Assembly (NCBI RefSeq): GCF_003285015.1
Contig: NZ_QMFB01000014.1
Coordinates: forward strand, 158,002-222,001
Origin: Paenibacillus contaminans
GTDB lineage: Bacteria > Bacillota > Bacilli > Paenibacillales > NBRC-103111
Length of the DNA stretch: 64,000 nt
Direction: 5' to 3'
The position numbers and the translations under genes are program-made. Within the stretch, counting starts at the first letter, position 1. Each line of letters opens with the position of its first letter. Shown here piece after piece: positions 8,875 to 16,960 of the stretch. The notes below the pieces were generated by a model that was not told where the DNA came from, did not search any database, and was given only the letters and a program-made list of their open reading frames with translations.

Positions 8875-9150
8875 TTGAAGCTGATCGTTACGGATACCGC
8901 GGTGGAATGTTTCCGGAAGGACTGGGGTTATCGCGAGGGAGACTTCGTACGTATTTATGTCAGGTATAGCGGCGGCGGGGAAGATGCATTCGCATTCGGC
9001 ATTACGAGAGACGATCCGCGTTATCCCGCAATATCGAATGATTTTGGCGGTATTACGTTTTTCATTGAAGAAAACGATTTATGGCACCTGGATGGCCGCG
9101 ATTTGACGCTTGATTGCCGTTATGATGAAATCGCGTTTGTCCGCGGGTGA
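8875..9150 (+). CDS. HesB-like (YneR-type) protein lacking the cluster cysteines
   Basis: The order of motifs resembles the A-type-carrier fold (KLIVTDTAVECF, IYVRYSGGG, ITFFIEENDLWHLDG), but the Cys of the GCSG loop and the C-terminal CGCG are absent, as in YneR/YfhF-type HesB-like proteins. The TTG at 8875 sits 8 bp after a perfect AGGAGG, so I prefer it to the TTG at 8851. The stop overlaps the start region of the next gene. Function is unknown; it probably no longer holds a cluster by the usual ligands. Confidence 0.7.
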   Translation: MKLIVTDTAVECFRKDWGYREGDFVRIYVRYSGGGEDAFAFGITRDDPRYPAISNDFGGITFFIEENDLWHLDGRDLTLDCRYDEIAFVRG

Positions 9151-9155
9151 CCGTT

Positions 9156-9434
9156 ATGTCTTTAGGGCTTGTGGTTGTCGAAGTGTGTCAGCGAAACGCT
9201 ATTGCGGCTATTGAGTTGGAAGAACTTGAAGCGGATTATCCGGAAATTGCCGTGCTTCGAACCGATTGCCTGTCGATGTGCCATGTATGCAGGGCCGTGC
9301 CGTATGCGATGGTGGAGGGGAAGCGGGTATTGGCCAAGTCGGCATCCGTTTGCCTGAACCTGATCCGGGAGGCGGCCGTAAAGGAAATAAACGATGTTAT
9401 GGAGCTGCTCGACAATGACGAAGGATCGGTATGA
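9156..9434 (+). CDS. DUF1450 (YuzB-like) protein
   Basis: A small Cys-containing protein of the DUF1450 family. An early Cys (VEVCQRN) and a later DCLSMCHVC triad resemble a thioredoxin-like ferredoxin or Cys-pair arrangement. The ATG at 9156 fits family N-termini; a GTG at 9147 overlaps the previous stop and is the alternative. It lies between the HesB-like genes and a MurB-family gene, whose start at 9415 overlaps its 3' end. A second DUF1450 gene at 35849 also follows a HesB-fold gene. Confidence 0.78.
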   Translation: MSLGLVVVEVCQRNAIAAIELEELEADYPEIAVLRTDCLSMCHVCRAVPYAMVEGKRVLAKSASVCLNLIREAAVKEINDVMELLDNDEGSV

Positions 9435-10449
9435 GCTTTTTGACAAGCTTTGTATGCGAGATGTGCGGTTATCGGAGCATAGTTCTTACGGAATCGGCGG
9501 GTATGCGGATTATTTCGCAATGCCGGCAACGATCGAGCAGCTCGTTACCATTTTGGAAGTGAGCGCAACGTATGGAATGGATCGCGTTGTGTTCGGCATG
9601 GGCTCGAACATGCTGTTCCCGGATCGGCCCAAACGGGGGACGTTGTACATTTCGTTAAAAAAAATGGCCGACGTTACGGTAAACGGGTCCCGCTGGTTCG
9701 TCACATCCGGTTTGCCGCTTTCGATGCTGTCCGTTGCCGGCATGATTACGGGGGCGCCGGAGTTTCAATTTACTTATTTGATGCCGGGCAGTCTGGGCGC
9801 GGGCATTTATATGAACGCCAAATATTACAATGAGCAAGTCGGCGACAAAATCGAGACGGTTTCTTATATCGATTTGGACGATCCGACGTTGTCGCTGCAA
9901 ACGATTCGTGCCGAGGATTGCAGGTTTGGCTATAAACAATCGATTTTCCAGCATAATCCATGGATTATTGTCGGGGCGAAAATCAAGGTTCCGGAGTTTG
10001 AAGGACCGATTTCGGGCGGCATAGGCGGGCTTCTTTCGAAATATAAAGCGGCGAACGGCCAACTGTCGTCATTGGATTCGTTTTATTCCTTTTTCTCACG
10101 AGAATTACGCGAGCTTCAGGCCGGAAGGACCGGCATACCTGCGCCAATGCAGGACATCGAACGATACCGTACGCAGAATAAGCACTTTATATACCGCTCA
10201 TGCGGCTCTTTTTTCAAAAACAATTATGCAGCAGGCTCTTCAATCGGAGCTCTTGTCGACAGGCTGGGATTAAAAGGACTTTCTCACGGCGGGGCGATCA
10301 TTTCGCCCTATCACGGCAATATGATTTTGAATGCCGATCATGCGACGGCTGCACATATTTTATACTTGAAGGATACCGTTTCGGAAGCCATACACCGGCA
10401 TTACGGCTTTATTCCCGAGCCGGAAGTGGTCATCATGGAGGAAGCCTAA
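9415..10449 (+). CDS. MurB-family FAD-dependent reductase (UDP-N-acetylenolpyruvoylglucosamine reductase-like)
   Basis: The layout follows MurB: HSSYGIGGYADYF, then VFGMGSNMLF (FAD pyrophosphate loop), MPGSLGAGIYMNAKYYNE, CRFGYKQSIF, a catalytic Ser candidate in RSCGSFFKNN, and EPEVVIM at the end. MurB reduces UDP-GlcNAc-enolpyruvate to UDP-MurNAc. Several motifs differ from textbook MurB (for example PGSLGAGIYMN in place of PGTVGGAVYMN), so it may be a second, specialised paralog. The ATG at 9415 lies inside the end of the DUF1450 gene. A terminator follows. Confidence 0.75.
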   Translation: MTKDRYELFDKLCMRDVRLSEHSSYGIGGYADYFAMPATIEQLVTILEVSATYGMDRVVFGMGSNMLFPDRPKRGTLYISLKKMADVTVNGSRWFVTSGLPLSMLSVAGMITGAPEFQFTYLMPGSLGAGIYMNAKYYNEQVGDKIETVSYIDLDDPTLSLQTIRAEDCRFGYKQSIFQHNPWIIVGAKIKVPEFEGPISGGIGGLLSKYKAANGQLSSLDSFYSFFSRELRELQAGRTGIPAPMQDIERYRTQNKHFIYRSCGSFFKNNYAAGSSIGALVDRLGLKGLSHGGAIISPYHGNMILNADHATAAHILYLKDTVSEAIHRHYGFIPEPEVVIMEEA

Positions 10450-10460
10450 ATTTCGAGCGA

Positions 10461-10507
10461 AAAGACCCTAGCATCCGCTATCAGGCGGAAAATGGGGTCT
10501 TTTTTTA
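10461..10507 (+). terminator. Rho-independent terminator
   Basis: AAAGACCCTA pairs with TGGGGTCTTT around CCGC/GCGG, with a run of seven T. Confidence 0.85.
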
Positions 10508-10556
10508 ATGAAACGACGCTGAGAGGCATTTTCCCTTGGATGAATTAAAAATAAAC

Positions 10557-10595
10557 GGGACAGCACCGAAGTCCATGGACTTTTGGCACTGCCCC
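10557..10595. repeat. Palindrome in a non-coding gap
   Basis: A perfect 14-bp palindrome, AAGTCCATGGACTT (10569-10582), is flanked by partly pairing GGGACAG and CTGCCCC arms. The rest of the 380-bp gap (10510-10889) shows no gene I can support; short frames here have no ribosome binding sites. Confidence 0.5.
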
Positions 10596-10889
10596 AAATC
10601 ACCTTTCGCACCGCAGCGTAGCGCAGTTCCCGGGATCTTGTCGCTGCAAGACGGCGGAGGGTTAACCGCGGCTGCCGAACCGGGTGGTGTCATTCACTCC
10701 ACACACATATCCTATGCCGAACATGTAATGAACGCCAGAGTTGAATTTCGAGGGGGGACATGGCATATCCCGTGCTTTTGGACATATTCAAACTCACAGC
10801 ATTCGTCAGATGTCAACAAGTGTATGTAGCGGTTAGAAGGACAATACGATTCGCCAGCAGGAACCCGACAGCCCGAGGGGGTTAGAGCG

Positions 10890-12254
10890 CTAAGCTTGCG
10901 GTTCGATATTGTGATTATGCCGGAAAAAATTGGTCGGGTCGTATTTATGCTTGATGGAGGCTAATTTCGCGTAATTGTCCCCATAAGTATCTTTCGTGAT
11001 TTGGCGGTCGTTCCGGACCGTGTTCAGATACGACGTTTTGCGAACCGAATACGGCAGCATCGTTTCATAAGCGGATTCGATCCAATCCTTGAATGTCTTC
11101 TCTTCTTCCATCGGATAATCGACATCGAAGCAAAGGAGAAACGAGGCATCCCGAACGGCAAACGCCGTCGCGTCGGAAGGGATCCGGTTCATTTTGCCGT
11201 GGCATTCCCAGAATTGAACCAATAAGGACGGTCTCGGCAATAACTCGATCTTGGCGAGCAGGGCGTCAATCGCTTCGTCGTTGAACTCTTTAATGAATAA
11301 CGACGTTCCTGCAACAGCGACATTTTTCGGCGCCGCGAGGTCGAACCTCGACTGCAGCTCCGTATATCGGACGATTCCCGTATTATCCGAGATCGGTTGA
11401 GCCAATTCGCGAAGCGGTTGAACGGCCTTCTCCCCGCCGTCTTTATCTCCGGCATATAAACCGGCAATCACGATGACCCGCTTATTATGCAGCGACTCGG
11501 GCACGCCCGGAGCGGCAGGCATTTGGAAGGTCATCATGTTAAAGGATACTTCGTCGGGCGCCGTACGCAAAAAAGCTTGGGTATTGCGCAAAACTTGTTT
11601 AGCATCCTTATAGTCGTACATAACGTCGAGCGCCAGAACTTCAGGTCCCAGCGGATATAATTGAAATTCGAAAGAAGTGACGATGCCGAAGTTGCCGCCG
11701 CCGCCGCGGATCGCCCAGAACAAATCGGGATTCTCCTGAGCGTTGACTTGTAGGTGTTCTCCATCGGCCGTAACCATTCGAACGGATACGATATTGTCGC
11801 TCGTCAAGCCGTATTTGCCTCTCAAATAACCGGTGCCGCCGCATAAAGCAAGTCCGGCGATGCCCGTTTCCGTAACGGTTCCGGTCGGCGTTACCATGCC
11901 GTATTTTTGCGTTTCCGCATCAACGTCGCCGAGTGTCGCCCCCGGTTCTACGATCGCGACGCGGCGCTCCAAATCGACAGTTACCTTGCGCATTTCGGAG
12001 AAATCGACCATGATGCCGCCGTCGCATATGGCTGTTCCGGCTACATGATGACCGCCGCCGCGAATCGTCACTGCAAACTCTTTTTCTTTGGCGAATTTTA
12101 CGGCAGCGACGGCATCGGAAGCGGCTTTGCAAACCACAATCGCCGCGGGATGTTTATCGAAGGCGGTGTTCCATATTTTTCTTCTATCGTGATAGCCTTC
12201 CTCGCCCGTTAAAATGAGTCGTCCGATTAACTCCGCTTTTAATTGCTCGAACAA
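10890..12254 (-). CDS. FAD-linked oxidase, berberine-bridge (BBE) type
   Basis: A 454-residue flavoenzyme with an N-terminal PCMH FAD-binding domain. RGGGHHVAG near residue 65 carries the His used for covalent flavin attachment in this family. GGTGYLRGKYGLTSDN and AIRGGGGNFGIVTSFEF follow. The C-terminal NYAKLASIKHKYDPTNFF is the BBE substrate-side signature. It resembles YvdP/YgaK-type oxidoreductases; the substrate is unknown. The TTG start follows AGGAGG. It is divergent from the LysM-M14 gene, and a long inverted repeat lies between them. Confidence 0.88.
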   Translation of the reverse strand: MFEQLKAELIGRLILTGEEGYHDRRKIWNTAFDKHPAAIVVCKAASDAVAAVKFAKEKEFAVTIRGGGHHVAGTAICDGGIMVDFSEMRKVTVDLERRVAIVEPGATLGDVDAETQKYGMVTPTGTVTETGIAGLALCGGTGYLRGKYGLTSDNIVSVRMVTADGEHLQVNAQENPDLFWAIRGGGGNFGIVTSFEFQLYPLGPEVLALDVMYDYKDAKQVLRNTQAFLRTAPDEVSFNMMTFQMPAAPGVPESLHNKRVIVIAGLYAGDKDGGEKAVQPLRELAQPISDNTGIVRYTELQSRFDLAAPKNVAVAGTSLFIKEFNDEAIDALLAKIELLPRPSLLVQFWECHGKMNRIPSDATAFAVRDASFLLCFDVDYPMEEEKTFKDWIESAYETMLPYSVRKTSYLNTVRNDRQITKDTYGDNYAKLASIKHKYDPTNFFRHNHNIEPQA

Positions 12255-12346
12255 ATGGTTTCCCTCCTAAGTATGGTAGATTGTCCGCTGCTCCGTTAAT
12301 TCGATAGACAATAGACGGCAGTGGAACTGTGTACATTATAGCTCAC

Positions 12347-12388
12347 ATAGTACACTTAGTAAATATTTATATTTATAAAGTGTACTAT
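12347..12388. promoter_or_regulatory. 42-bp inverted repeat, candidate operator
   Basis: Perfect 11-bp arms ATAGTACACTT and AAGTGTACTAT enclose an AT-rich centre that is itself nearly symmetric (TAAATATTTATATTTA). It lies about 95 bp upstream of the BBE gene and 125 bp upstream of the LysM-M14 gene. This suits a regulator of one or both; no regulator gene is adjacent. Confidence 0.6.
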
Positions 12389-12514
12389 ATTTCGGTCCGG
12401 GGCGATTTTAAGGGTACAAAATGCCGATGCTGGCGCTCTCGTACGGTTGACTTGGAATTGCCGCCGTTTCAACGGCATATGCATCCTAATGACGGGATTT
12501 TTCGGGGAAGGGGC

Positions 12515-13726
12515 ATGAGCAATATGGCATTTTCCTATGTCGTGCAAAAGGGAGACACCGTCTACAGAATCGCCAAACGATTGGGTGTCCGCGTACAGGA
12601 AATAGCGGCTGCCAATCCGCAGCTTGGGAATGTCGATCAAATCGTCCCCGGCCAAATGCTGACGATTCCGCAGGCCGTTCCAAACCGATATGTCGTGCAG
12701 CGGGGCGATACCTTCTATTACATAACCAAAAGATTTGATATAGCCCCGTCCGATTTGCTGGCCGCCAATCCGGGTCTTGATCCGCAGCGGCTGCAGGCAG
12801 GACGTACGATTTTGCTTCCGTCCGGCAAAAGGACGGCGATCGTAGACACGACGGTCATGTACGGGTACGTCGAAATGATGGACGATATATCGGCCCTGCT
12901 GCAGGCTTATCCGTTTATCGGCTGCGAGGTTATCGGCGAAAGCGTCCTCCGCAAGGATATACCGGCGCTGCGGATCGGCACCGGTCCGAAGCGGATTCAT
13001 TATCAGGCTTCCATTCACGCGAACGAATGGATTACGGCGCCGCTGCTGATGAAATTCGCCGAGGAATATGCGGCGGCTTACTCGGGAGGCACGCTGCTTC
13101 GGGGCAGGAGTGCGCGAAAGTTATACGAGAACGCAACGCTGTGGCTTGCACCGATGCTGAATCCGGACGGGGTTGAGCTTGTCCAGGAAGGCATCACCCC
13201 GCAGCATCCGTATTACCGCGAATTATTGGATATGAATAACGGTTCGTTCGATTTTTCCAAGTGGAAGGCGAATATTCGCGGCGTCGATTTGAACGATCAG
13301 TTTCCCGCGCGCTGGGAAGCGGAGCGGGAGCGACGGGCTGCAGCCGGGCCCGGCCCGTCCGATTATTCCGGGGCTGCGCCGCTTTGCGAGCCGGAAGCGA
13401 AGGCGATTGCCGATTTTACGCGAAGTAAAGATTTCAGTCTCATCGTTTCTTTCCATACGCAAGGCCGGGAAATCTATTGGAATTACCGCGATTTGGAGCC
13501 GTTCGAGTCCGAGTCGATCGCCAAACGCTTCGGCCAAGCGAGCGGATACCGGGTCGTCAAGCTGACCGGCAGCGACGCCGGATGCAAGGACTGGTTTATC
13601 CAGGATTTCCGTCGCCCCGGATTTACGGTTGAAGCCGGAATCGGCGTCAACCCGCTGCCGATCGGGCAATTTCCGGCAATCTATAATGAAACCGTCGGCA
13701 TTATGCTGGAAGGGCTCAATGTTTAA
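12515..13726 (+). CDS. LysM-M14 gamma-D-glutamyl-L-diamino acid endopeptidase-like protein
   Basis: A cell-wall peptidase with two N-terminal LysM domains (YVVQKGDTVYRIAKRLG and YVVQRGDTFYYITKRFD, residues 5-100) and an M14 zinc carboxypeptidase domain. Zinc ligands are seen in IHANEW (HxxE) and SFHTQG, and the catalytic Glu in FTVEAGIG. This architecture matches endopeptidase I of Bacillus, which cuts spore or cortex peptide stems. The ATG at 12515 follows GGGGAAGGGG; an upstream in-frame extension to 12329 runs through the operator-like repeat and is rejected. No signal peptide is seen. Confidence 0.9.
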   Translation: MSNMAFSYVVQKGDTVYRIAKRLGVRVQEIAAANPQLGNVDQIVPGQMLTIPQAVPNRYVVQRGDTFYYITKRFDIAPSDLLAANPGLDPQRLQAGRTILLPSGKRTAIVDTTVMYGYVEMMDDISALLQAYPFIGCEVIGESVLRKDIPALRIGTGPKRIHYQASIHANEWITAPLLMKFAEEYAAAYSGGTLLRGRSARKLYENATLWLAPMLNPDGVELVQEGITPQHPYYRELLDMNNGSFDFSKWKANIRGVDLNDQFPARWEAERERRAAAGPGPSDYSGAAPLCEPEAKAIADFTRSKDFSLIVSFHTQGREIYWNYRDLEPFESESIAKRFGQASGYRVVKLTGSDAGCKDWFIQDFRRPGFTVEAGIGVNPLPIGQFPAIYNETVGIMLEGLNV

Positions 13727-13815
13727 CAAAAAATTTGATTACCTGAAATGCCTCCATCTGGTAAAATATTGTTATACATAGATAAAAACGGAACAGGAGA
13801 GGCGAGGGGAACGGT

Positions 13816-15840
13816 GTGCTTGTGAACAAAACGAAAGAACAAGATCCGAAGCAGCAGGCCGTCGACAACAGGAAACGGATGACGTTCCGTCTGAATTTGT
13901 TTTTCTTTTCCGTATTTTTTTTGTTTAGCGTGCTGCTCGTCCGGCTTGCTTATTTGCAATTCGTAGAAGGCGAGGATCTGAAGGCTTCGGAGACGTTCAT
14001 CGATTACAAACCTACTCCGATCGCTCCGATCCGCGGAAATATCTACGATTCCAACGGACATCCGATTGCGGTTTCAAAGCCGGTGCAATCGTTGTATTTC
14101 CGTGTCGAGGTAGGCCAGAGTGATGACGATATCATTGAGATCGCCTATGGGCTGGAGGGAATTTTCGAAGAACACGGCAAAGCCGGGCAGGAAACGCTGA
14201 CCGCCGCCGACATCCTGAAGCGGATGGACGTAGGCATCAATCTCGATAAGTCGAAGGCCAAAAATCCGAGCTTCTACAATGTGCCGCGGCGTATCAAGAC
14301 GGATTTGTCCAAGGACGAGGCGGCCGTTATTACCGAACACCGCGATGAGCTGCAGGGCATCGAGATCGTCGAGGAGAGCATCCGCCAATACGATCCCCAA
14401 AGCATAGCGGCACAGCTCGTCGGTTATTTGAAGCGGTTCAACGCCGCAAGGGAGAAGCAGAACGGACTCGCCTACTACAAGGAACAACCTAAAGGCGAAT
14501 ATATGGATACGGAGGATGTCGGCTTTGACGGTATCGAGCTGATGTATCAAGAACAACTCCGCGGCAAAAAAGGGTTGAAGACGTATCCGGTTAATGCGAT
14601 CAACAAAATTATCGGCATTCCGGAAATTGCCCCGCCTACGCGTGGCAACAATATTTATCTAACAATCAATAAAGATGTTCAACTTGTGGCCGAGCAGGCG
14701 ATCACGGATCAAATTCAGCTGCTTCAACAGAAAGATTACGGCCTAGGAAAAGGCATGGCGGCTCGCTCGGGCTACGCCGTCGCGATGGAGGTCGACACGG
14801 GCCGGGTTGTCGCTATGGCGAGCATGCCGGACTACGATACAAACATATGGACAGGCAGCAGCATTCCGGTCGAGGCTTATAACAAGATCAGACAATTTGT
14901 CAATAACGGGACGATCCGCACGTCTTATCCCGATTACCCGGAGAAGGAAATGAACGCTCATACGAATTCCCTCGTATTTCTGGGGTCGACGATCAAGCCC
15001 TTAACCGTGCTGATCGGCTTGAATGAGCGTTTGTTCGGCTTGAGGGAAACATATTATGATCCGGGGTATTACGTGTTTGGCGCCGACAACAGCCGTATTA
15101 TCAACTCCGACGGCTATGCCAACGGTTCGTTGAATGCAACCTCCGCCATTCAGAAGTCGTCGAACACGTTCATGTCCGCGATGATCGGCGTACCGCTGTG
15201 GAACAAATACGGCAGGGAGAAAGGAACGGCCATGCAGGTTTGGGCCGACTATTTGGCGAAGTTCGGGCTTGGAGTATCGACCGGAAGCGGGATGCCGGGC
15301 GAGTATAACGGAGCGAACGATTTTTTTGCGAATGCCAAACAGAGCAGTATCATGTCGGCAATGGTATATGCGTCCTGGGGACAAAACGAGCGCTATACGA
15401 CGCTGCAGCTCGCTCAGTTTGCAGCTACGCTGGCCAGCCGCGGCAAACGGATCAAGCCGCAATTCGTCGAGAAAATCGTGGACCCGAACAACAACACCGT
15501 TCAGCAGTTGGAGCCTGTCGTACTCGATGAGGTGAAGTTCGCGAGCGAGCACTGGGATGCCGTTATCGCCGGGATGAAGAGCAGCGCCGAGGGCATCGAC
15601 ACGTTGCCGTATAACGTGGCGAGGAAGACGGGAACGTCGACGCAGGATGTCAGCAATGGCAAAAGCAAAGTGGACAACGCCGTGCTAATCGCGTTCGCAC
15701 CGGCGGAAAAGCCGAAGCTTGCGGTCGCCGTCGTCGTACCGGAGGGAGGCTTCGGCAAATATGGCGCCGCGCCGATCGCCGCGAAAATATTCGAAGCGTA
15801 CGACAAAGCGGTAGGCGGACTGAGCGGAGCGGTGAAGTAA
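13816..15840 (+). CDS. Class B penicillin-binding protein (PBP2-type transpeptidase)
   Basis: A 674-residue cell-wall transpeptidase. There is a cytoplasmic tail of about 20 residues, one membrane anchor (about 28-50), then the PBP dimerisation domain (PIRGNIYDSNGHPIA) and the transpeptidase domain. Active-site motifs: STIK near residue 392, SSN near 446 and KTGT near 604. The GTG at 13816 has GGAGAGGCGAGGGG upstream; GTG 13822 is the alternative. The last four codons and stop form the first part of a tandem repeat that continues 3' of the gene. Confidence 0.9.
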   Translation: MLVNKTKEQDPKQQAVDNRKRMTFRLNLFFFSVFFLFSVLLVRLAYLQFVEGEDLKASETFIDYKPTPIAPIRGNIYDSNGHPIAVSKPVQSLYFRVEVGQSDDDIIEIAYGLEGIFEEHGKAGQETLTAADILKRMDVGINLDKSKAKNPSFYNVPRRIKTDLSKDEAAVITEHRDELQGIEIVEESIRQYDPQSIAAQLVGYLKRFNAAREKQNGLAYYKEQPKGEYMDTEDVGFDGIELMYQEQLRGKKGLKTYPVNAINKIIGIPEIAPPTRGNNIYLTINKDVQLVAEQAITDQIQLLQQKDYGLGKGMAARSGYAVAMEVDTGRVVAMASMPDYDTNIWTGSSIPVEAYNKIRQFVNNGTIRTSYPDYPEKEMNAHTNSLVFLGSTIKPLTVLIGLNERLFGLRETYYDPGYYVFGADNSRIINSDGYANGSLNATSAIQKSSNTFMSAMIGVPLWNKYGREKGTAMQVWADYLAKFGLGVSTGSGMPGEYNGANDFFANAKQSSIMSAMVYASWGQNERYTTLQLAQFAATLASRGKRIKPQFVEKIVDPNNNTVQQLEPVVLDEVKFASEHWDAVIAGMKSSAEGIDTLPYNVARKTGTSTQDVSNGKSKVDNAVLIAFAPAEKPKLAVAVVVPEGGFGKYGAAPIAAKIFEAYDKAVGGLSGAVK

Positions 15841-16138
15841 GGAGCGCGCTGCCGGACCGAGCAGTGGGGAGGAGCGGTGAAGTAAGGAGCGCGCTGCTGG
15901 ACCGAGCAGTAGGGAGGAGCGGTGAAGTAAGGAGCGCGCTGCTGGACCGAGCAGTGGGAGGAGCGGTGAAGTAAGGAGCGCGCTGCCGGACCGAGCAGTG
16001 GGAGGAGCGGTGAAGTAAGGAGCGCGCAGCTGGACCGAGAAGTGGGGAGGAGCGGTGAAGTAAGGAGCACGCTGCCGGATCGAACAGTAGGGAGGAGCGG
16101 TGAAGTAAGGAGCACGCTGCCGGACCAAACAGTAAGGA
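15826..16138. repeat. Seven-copy tandem repeat of 44-45 bp that includes the PBP stop codon
   Basis: Units start at 15826, 15871, 15916, 15960, 16004, 16049 and 16094. Every unit begins GGAGCGGTGAAGTAA, the last codons (Gly-Ala-Val-Lys-stop) of the PBP gene, and continues with GGAGCGCGCTGCCGGACC and a GAGCAGTGGGGA-like end. The later units carry more changes. Unique DNA returns near 16140. No spacers are present, so this is not CRISPR. Confidence 0.95.
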
Positions 16139-16264
16139 ATGCAGGTAGATAACGTGAAGGATTAATCGTCGAGCGAAATGAATAGCGGAACCAGGAGGGG
16201 CGTCCGCGGATGCCCCTTTTTTTGAAATCACGGAAAGTATATTTCCGCGGATTGGTCGAGTTCC

Positions 16265-16345
16265 AGATAAACGCGCCTTTCCTTAAGCGTATGCTTACAA
16301 AGTCGCTTTCTTCGAAAGCGTTTAGGATGGCAAAGCCGTTCATCC
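16265..16345. repeat. GGTAAACG palindromic repeat, full length (copy A)
   Basis: AGATAAACGCGCC opens the outer stem. It is followed by AAGCGTATGCTT and CGCTTTCTTCGAAAGCG hairpins and closes with AGGATGG...CCGTTCATCC. Confidence 0.8.
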
Positions 16346-16372
16346 CTACTGATGCCATTAAGGCGCCTCTAT

Positions 16373-16600
16373 ATGCTGGAGTCCGAAATAGCCCGCTTGG
16401 AGCAAGGGATCGAGGTTCTTCTTACGCTGGAGTCCGATTTTTCCGGCTTGGCGAACGGATTTATCGGTGTACCGTGCAAAAGAGCTGCTGCAAGCAGGCG
16501 TTTTCGGACTACAAGCGGAGAAAGGAAGCCGTATTCGATTCCAAGTGGGCAAAATCGAAATGCAGCGCATGCAAGCGACGAGCGAGGATGGGCAAGCGGG
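16373..16600. repeat. 225-bp dispersed repeat with internal inverted motifs, copy 2
   Basis: Homologous to 6532-6757. The direct motifs lie at 16378-16401 and 16429-16452, the inverted one at 16539-16567. The shared open frame (16373-16627) diverges in protein sequence faster than expected for a conserved protein and lacks a ribosome binding site. The following 270 bp (16600-16870) hold no gene I can support, only a small AAAACCGCC/GGCGGTTTT hairpin near 16815. Confidence 0.65.
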
Positions 16601-16878
16601 CAGGAATGCCGGTTGGAGGACCGGTAAATGCCAGATCCGTGACAGAAAGCGCCGAAGGCGAACAAGTGGTAATGGGTAGGGCCGGCAAAGGGGCTTCGCT
16701 AAGGGGCCGCCTTCGTGTTTCTACCTTGCAAGAAGTTCGAAGAAACACGATTACAGGAGTTGAAAGCCATACCCATTGCCACGTCAACGAACAAACGTAT
16801 ATCGAACGCCAAAACCGCCGCAAGGCGGTTTTCTCAAAGTCCCAGAAAATACATCCTCCGCGGATTGTTCAACTTCCC

Positions 16879-16957
16879 GGTAAACGCGCCTGTCCTTAAG
16901 CATATGCTTACGAAGTCGCTTTCTTCGAAAGCGATAGGACGGTGTAGCCGTTTATCC
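16879..16957. repeat. GGTAAACG palindromic repeat, full length (copy B)
   Basis: GGTAAACGCGCCTGTCC opens; TAAGCATATGCTTA (perfect 14-bp palindrome) and CGCTTTCTTCGAAAGCG hairpins follow; it closes with AGGACGG...CCGTTTATCC. It ends 3 bp from the stop codon of the HAD gene and may act in its 3' end formation. Confidence 0.85.
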
Positions 16958-16960
16958 TTA

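Noticed and set aside
10536..10829. 97-codon frame after the MurB-like gene
   Set aside because: No ribosome site, no family resemblance, and it spans a palindrome; it looks like chance.
15826..16138. Possible CRISPR array
   Set aside because: The units are contiguous with no unique spacers, and they copy the end of the PBP gene.
15501..16358. Minus-strand frames with a repeating LLTSPLLP pattern
   Set aside because: They are translations of the 45-bp tandem repeat and overlap the PBP gene; the reiteration comes from the DNA repeat.
16210..16899. 229-codon frame between the PBP and HAD genes
   Set aside because: It runs through palindromic repeat A and the 225-bp repeat. Its NAPFLKRMLTKSLSSKAF segment is simply the translated repeat, which recurs at 16715 and 22205.
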